Shown one piece after another: positions 30,901 to 33,330 of a stretch of DNA of 33,330 bases. Location: contig JAUVVL010000005.1 of assembly GCA_030604635.1 (NCBI GenBank), positions 1 through 33,330 on the forward strand. The letters are read 5' to 3'. Under the pieces are notes generated by a model that saw nothing but the letters and a program-made list of their open reading frames with translations, searched no databases and was not told the DNA's origin. Numbering within the stretch: the first letter of the stretch is position 1; each line of letters starts with the position of its first letter. Both the position numbers and the translations under genes were made by a program. This DNA is from Desulfobacteraceae bacterium. GTDB taxonomy: Bacteria; Desulfobacterota; Desulfobacteria; Desulfobacterales; UBA11574.

Positions 30901-31392
30901 AGCACCAAGCTTTCGGAAATCATAAACAGCAGCCCAAAAGCAGAAGAAGCCATAAACCGGCTGATTGATCTGTCAAGAACGCTTGATAATAATATTTCTG
31001 ATTTTTTCTCTATGACTGCACTCCAGACCGATACAGACACATACACAGCCAAGGCTGAGAAGGTTGCATTCATGACAATGCATGCCGCTAAAGGACTTGA
31101 ATTCCCGGTGGTTTTTGTTGCCGGCTGTGAAAGTGGTTTTATACCGTTTAAACGATCAGACAAAGACTCAACAGATATTGACGAAGAAAGACGGCTCTTT
31201 TTTGTTGCCATGACCCGCGCCAAAGAACGGCTCTATTTGACATGTGCCAAAAAACGAAAAATTTACGGCAAAACAGAAAAACGGACACTTTCCCCCTTTG
31301 TAGGAGAAATCGAAGAACACCTGAGAACACATGAAGAGCCCGCTTTGGGAAAGAAAAGAAAGGACGGGCATACACAGATGAAGCTTTTTTAA
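27961..31392 (+). CDS. Endonuclease Q-like PHP domain fused to UvrD/PcrA-type helicase; C-terminal QMKLF
   Basis: N-terminal PHP motifs (DFHVHSRFS, GTGDFTHPGW, SNSDAHS), Cys-rich CNVRLW...CPVCQKP; helicase motifs GPGTGKT, DEYQD, GDPDQSIYGFRG, LTRNYRST, VAMTRAKERLYL. Confidence 0.88.
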   Translation: MKFIADFHVHSRFSRATAKNLDFENLYIAARLKGITVVGTGDFTHPGWFAEIKEKLVPAEPGLFKLRDDISKICDQQVPPSCRGKVRFLLVSEISNIYKKNSKTRKNHNLVFLPDLDLAENFISKLDKIGNIKSDGRPILGLDAKDLLEILLETSDQGFLIPAHIWTPWFSLLGSKSGFDSIEECFEDLASNIFAVETGLSSDPAMNWRVSGLDGLTLISNSDAHSPLKLGREANLFDTELSYNTIKSAIKNGDPEHFLGTFEFYPEEGKYHLDGHRNCNVRLWPEKTREKGGICPVCQKPLTLGVLYRVEELADRPEGEKPKKHHPFNNIIPLIEILSEVLEAGPGTKKVMRYYRALLEKLGPEFKILNNLQTETINSSGGPLLGEAISRMRRNEIVVLPGYDGEFGKIKIFNQHERGKILGQKTLFVLSPPEPGLQNKEKQKKKKLHIRDTDKPYQSGQQTRCFHPPLQDKEAESDPGELNQRQRQAVEYERGPLMIVAGPGTGKTRTLTHRIANLMTDKGVSPQNILAVTFTNKAAREMKDRLKSLIGETKPLPFVGTFHSFCYKLLNDYNEKTSKIIDEDDRKSLISDAIRNVERTGIKVSIKYKALLGWIISVKQKILEPNECLDEIDVSEKQFYLKVYSSYQNLLSMQGLYDYEDLVFNIVRLFETDEQFAGRYRDLYKFVFVDEYQDLNHGQYRIINALAPPGATGRDICVIGDPDQSIYGFRGSDVKHFKSFINDYPDAKVVKLTRNYRSTQTILDASYHVVNALEKDDTRSRIYSQAGGAKTISVIETGSEKAEAVAVGKTIEYLIGGIGFHSLDFGSVDNQQQITHRSFSDFAVLFRTADQSRIFSEVFDAAGIPYQIVSRKNIFNAKGVSELISLLKTIEGSGCYADFERTIDLTQTNISKQSMEIFKSWCYKNNLTISSAIDNARRFPVSGMSKNRQIRLCEFLDGFLSMKKKIKGLTVEKKLIFLAESTKLSEIINSSPKAEEAINRLIDLSRTLDNNISDFFSMTALQTDTDTYTAKAEKVAFMTMHAAKGLEFPVVFVAGCESGFIPFKRSDKDSTDIDEERRLFFVAMTRAKERLYLTCAKKRKIYGKTEKRTLSPFVGEIEEHLRTHEEPALGKKRKDGHTQMKLF

Positions 31393-31511
31393 TTAACCTA
31401 TTAAACCTTCATCTAAGCGGAAGGCGCGAGCTTTGCTGTTCAAAAGTAGTGTGTATTCACCGCCCGCTTCGCTCAAGACGCAGAGAGCGCAGAGATGAAT
31501 GATTTTTTCCA

Positions 31512-31610
31512 TTGCCGTTGACCCCGGTTAAATAGCTTTCACCCCGATGAAATAATAGAAACAACTACGTTTCATTGGGCAGGAATTTAACGGGGCAGGG
31601 ACGACGGCAA
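31512..31610. repeat. Composite nested hairpin: one CCCCGRTKAAAT module inside the loop of another
   Basis: Outer CCCCGGTTAAAT (31522) / ATTTAACGGGGCAGGG (31585); inner CCCCGATGAAAT (31542) / GTTTCATTGGGCAGG (31569); flanking TTGCCGT / ACGGCAA. Confidence 0.65.
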
Positions 31611-31720
31611 CGGAAAAGTGCTCAGTCCCGCTGAATGCGGGACGATAAAAACTATAAGCTTATACTGTCTGGTGCTGGATAATGATCGTGAGCATTTGTA
31701 TTCCTTCAGGGGCTATGTCT

Positions 31721-31753
31721 TTTTTCTTTACGCCCTCTCAGCGTAAAGAAAAA
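31721..31753. terminator. Possible bidirectional intrinsic terminator
   Basis: TTTTTCTTTACGC-CCTCTCA-GCGTAAAGAAAAA: perfect 13-bp arms with T and A flanks. Confidence 0.45.
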
Positions 31754-31857
31754 AATATATGAAGCCTCTGCGTCCTCTGCGGCTCTGCGGTGAGTAAATG
31801 ATAATTCAACCCTTTTTAGGGGTGGTTATTGACTTTAAAAAACTAAGGAGGTGGATC

Positions 31858-32649
31858 TTGGCACAGTTCAATTATCATGAGACAGCGGATTTTATTCAAA
31901 ACGAATTGCGACTGAAAACTTTTCCTCTGGCGGTAAAATTTTTAAAGGATAAGGCGGATTTTCCGGAAAAAACCCGCCAACCTTCCAAAGTTCTGAGCAA
32001 ACGAGTCGCCATCTGCCAGGGTGTTACCATGGCCCGCATCCATGGCTGGACCGTAGGTCTCACCCGCGAAGATTTGATATGTGTTCCGGCCATGATCACA
32101 TTTGGTTTCAGTGGTGCATCAGACCCGGTCGAAACCCTGGGTAAACTCTTCTGCGAGATAAACTTTTCACAGGACGAGAAAAGAGGGATTGAAGAAGTTA
32201 AAGACATGGTCCGTCTGGAGAATGATGAATATGAAGCCGTTGTTCTGGCGCCTTTACAAAAGGGATTATATGATCCGGATACGGTGGTATTTTACGGCAA
32301 CCCTGCCCAGGTGATGCGCATGGTTCAGGCCATGGTTTATCAAGAGGGCAGGCGTATCGCGGGCAACTTCGGCGGAAAGGTGGAATGCAGCGAATATCTG
32401 ATTGCACCTTTTAAAACCCAGGCGCCCCGCATAGTTGTTCCGGGTATGGGAGATCGCATTTTTTCCATGGCCCAGGATGATGAGATGGTTTTCTCCATAC
32501 CGGGTAAACAACTTGAAGGTATGGTCGAGGGCCTGAAAGCGGCGGGCAAAAAGATCGGTGCACGCTATCCCGTGACATTCTACCAGAACTTTCAGCCGGA
32601 GTTTCCAAAAATGTATAATGAGCTGGGAAAGGAGCTGGGGCTTTTCTAA
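31858..32649 (+). CDS. DUF169-like family protein
   Basis: AQFNYHETADFIQNELRLKTFPLAVKFLKDKADFPEK...PGMGDRIFSMAQDDEMVFSIP. TTG start at 31858 follows AAGGAGGT (31845), preferred over 31798. Confidence 0.7.
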   Translation: MAQFNYHETADFIQNELRLKTFPLAVKFLKDKADFPEKTRQPSKVLSKRVAICQGVTMARIHGWTVGLTREDLICVPAMITFGFSGASDPVETLGKLFCEINFSQDEKRGIEEVKDMVRLENDEYEAVVLAPLQKGLYDPDTVVFYGNPAQVMRMVQAMVYQEGRRIAGNFGGKVECSEYLIAPFKTQAPRIVVPGMGDRIFSMAQDDEMVFSIPGKQLEGMVEGLKAAGKKIGARYPVTFYQNFQPEFPKMYNELGKELGLF

Positions 32650-32694
32650 AACATTTTCCTAATCCTTGACTTGGACGGAATAGCATTTATTATA

Positions 32695-32734
32695 TAGTGC
32701 TTGACCGAAAACCGGGGTTTTCGGTCAAGCACTA
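32695..32734. terminator. Perfect 19-bp-arm palindrome after the DUF169-like gene
   Basis: TAGTGCTTGACCGAAAACC-GG-GGTTTTCGGTCAAGCACTA; no strong U-tract follows, so the role is uncertain. Confidence 0.4.
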
Positions 32735-32806
32735 ATTATGCGTTTCTTCCGGGATTTGATTTGGAGAGGCAGTTGAGGGGTTCATTTTCAACCGCCTTTT
32801 TTCTTT

Positions 32807-33109
32807 TTAAGAGTCCATTTTGGGCGGAAGGGGAGGCGACAAATACGCCTTAAGATCTCTGTAGTAATTCTCGTGAGGGCCAATCATTATAAGTTCGAGA
32901 TCATCGCCGAAAAACCGGTAGGACAATAAGTGCTGGATGGTTTGAATCTTGAATTTGTGTATATAGACTCCTCAAAGGTCACCCTTTTTTTCTTGCCCGA
33001 TAGAGGGGTTGTCGATTATTTTTTGGATTTGTTTGTCTAATATCTTTTTCTCTTGTTTTTTGAACCTCTTGACTTTTTTTTCAAAAGAACGAGATTGGAT
33101 GATTTTCAT
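32807..33109 (-). pseudogene. RelE/ParE-superfamily toxin with one in-frame TGA
   Basis: Manual translation: MKIIQSRSFEKKVKRFKKQEKKILDKQIQKIIDNPSIGQEKKGDL*GVYIHKFKIQTIQHLLSYRFFGDDLELIMIGPHENYYRDLKAYLSPPLPPKMDS; TGA at codon 46 (32972-32974). Confidence 0.7.
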
Positions 33110-33115
33110 GGGCGA

Positions 33116-33330
33116 TTATCCGAATTTGTATTCTGAAGACTCTCCTTGTTCCAACTCTTCCAGCCCTATCAAAATTTCTTTAATCAAACTGTATGTTAAC
33201 TCAGGGTTTTCTTCAGCACACTTTCCAATTTTTGCCCAGTGTTCGATCTGACCGGTTACAGACCGGTTATCCACTTTGCTGTATAGTCTGGCCTCTCGGG
33301 CCAGTTTGTCAGAAACTCTTACCGCAGTTG
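33116..33330 (-). CDS. ParD-like antitoxin (N-terminus outside window)
   Basis: TAVRVSDKLAREARLYSKVDNRSVTGQIEHWAKIGKCAEENPELTYSLIKEILIGLEELEQGESSEYKFG*, resembling the ParD-like family (NRSVxGQIEHWAKIG). Confidence 0.75.
   Translation of the reverse strand, partial: TAVRVSDKLAREARLYSKVDNRSVTGQIEHWAKIGKCAEENPELTYSLIKEILIGLEELEQGESSEYKFG

Noticed and set aside
32972-32974. TGA in the toxin as a selenocysteine codon
   Set aside because: No redox motif or obvious SECIS-like hairpin just downstream, and Sec is not expected in RelE/ParE toxins; a nonsense mutation is simpler.
1-33330. CRISPR array, prophage, or tRNA/rRNA genes
   Set aside because: No regularly spaced direct repeats with spacers, phage structural genes, or recognisable tRNA/rRNA sequence were seen by eye; a short tRNA could be missed without a covariance search.

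Overview
The window looks like a Desulfobacterales-type (deltaproteobacterial) chromosome segment close to a replication origin; the lineage is inferred from gene content only. Core genes on the minus strand are rpmH-rnpA-yidD-yidC-jag-mnmE, rng with a TIGR03960/DUF2344-type radical SAM gene, and dnaN-gyrB-(thyA-like). Plus-strand genes include a sigma-54 activator, fabH, an OadG/OadB-type pair, an HtrA/DegQ protease, asnS, an EndoQ(PHP)-UvrD fusion and a DUF169-like gene. No dnaA or recF was found. The most interesting observations are: (1) an EndoQ-like PHP/UvrD helicase fusion divergent from dnaN, whose last five residues (QMKLF) match a beta-clamp-binding motif; (2) exactly 61-bp-spaced GTTAATAA repeats in the AT-rich gap between the two genes; (3) a candidate orphan small RNA at ~5.9-6.1 kb with a TTGACA-17-TATACA promoter and several hairpins ending in U-tracts; (4) a 32-codon in-frame remnant of a sigma-54 activator that keeps only the two ends of the gene; (5) a ParD-like/RelE-like toxin-antitoxin pair whose toxin has one in-frame TGA; (6) several families of short fold-back (MITE/REP-like) elements in almost every large intergenic gap, including one module nested inside another copy. 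All calls come from reading the sequence; no searches or folding were run.
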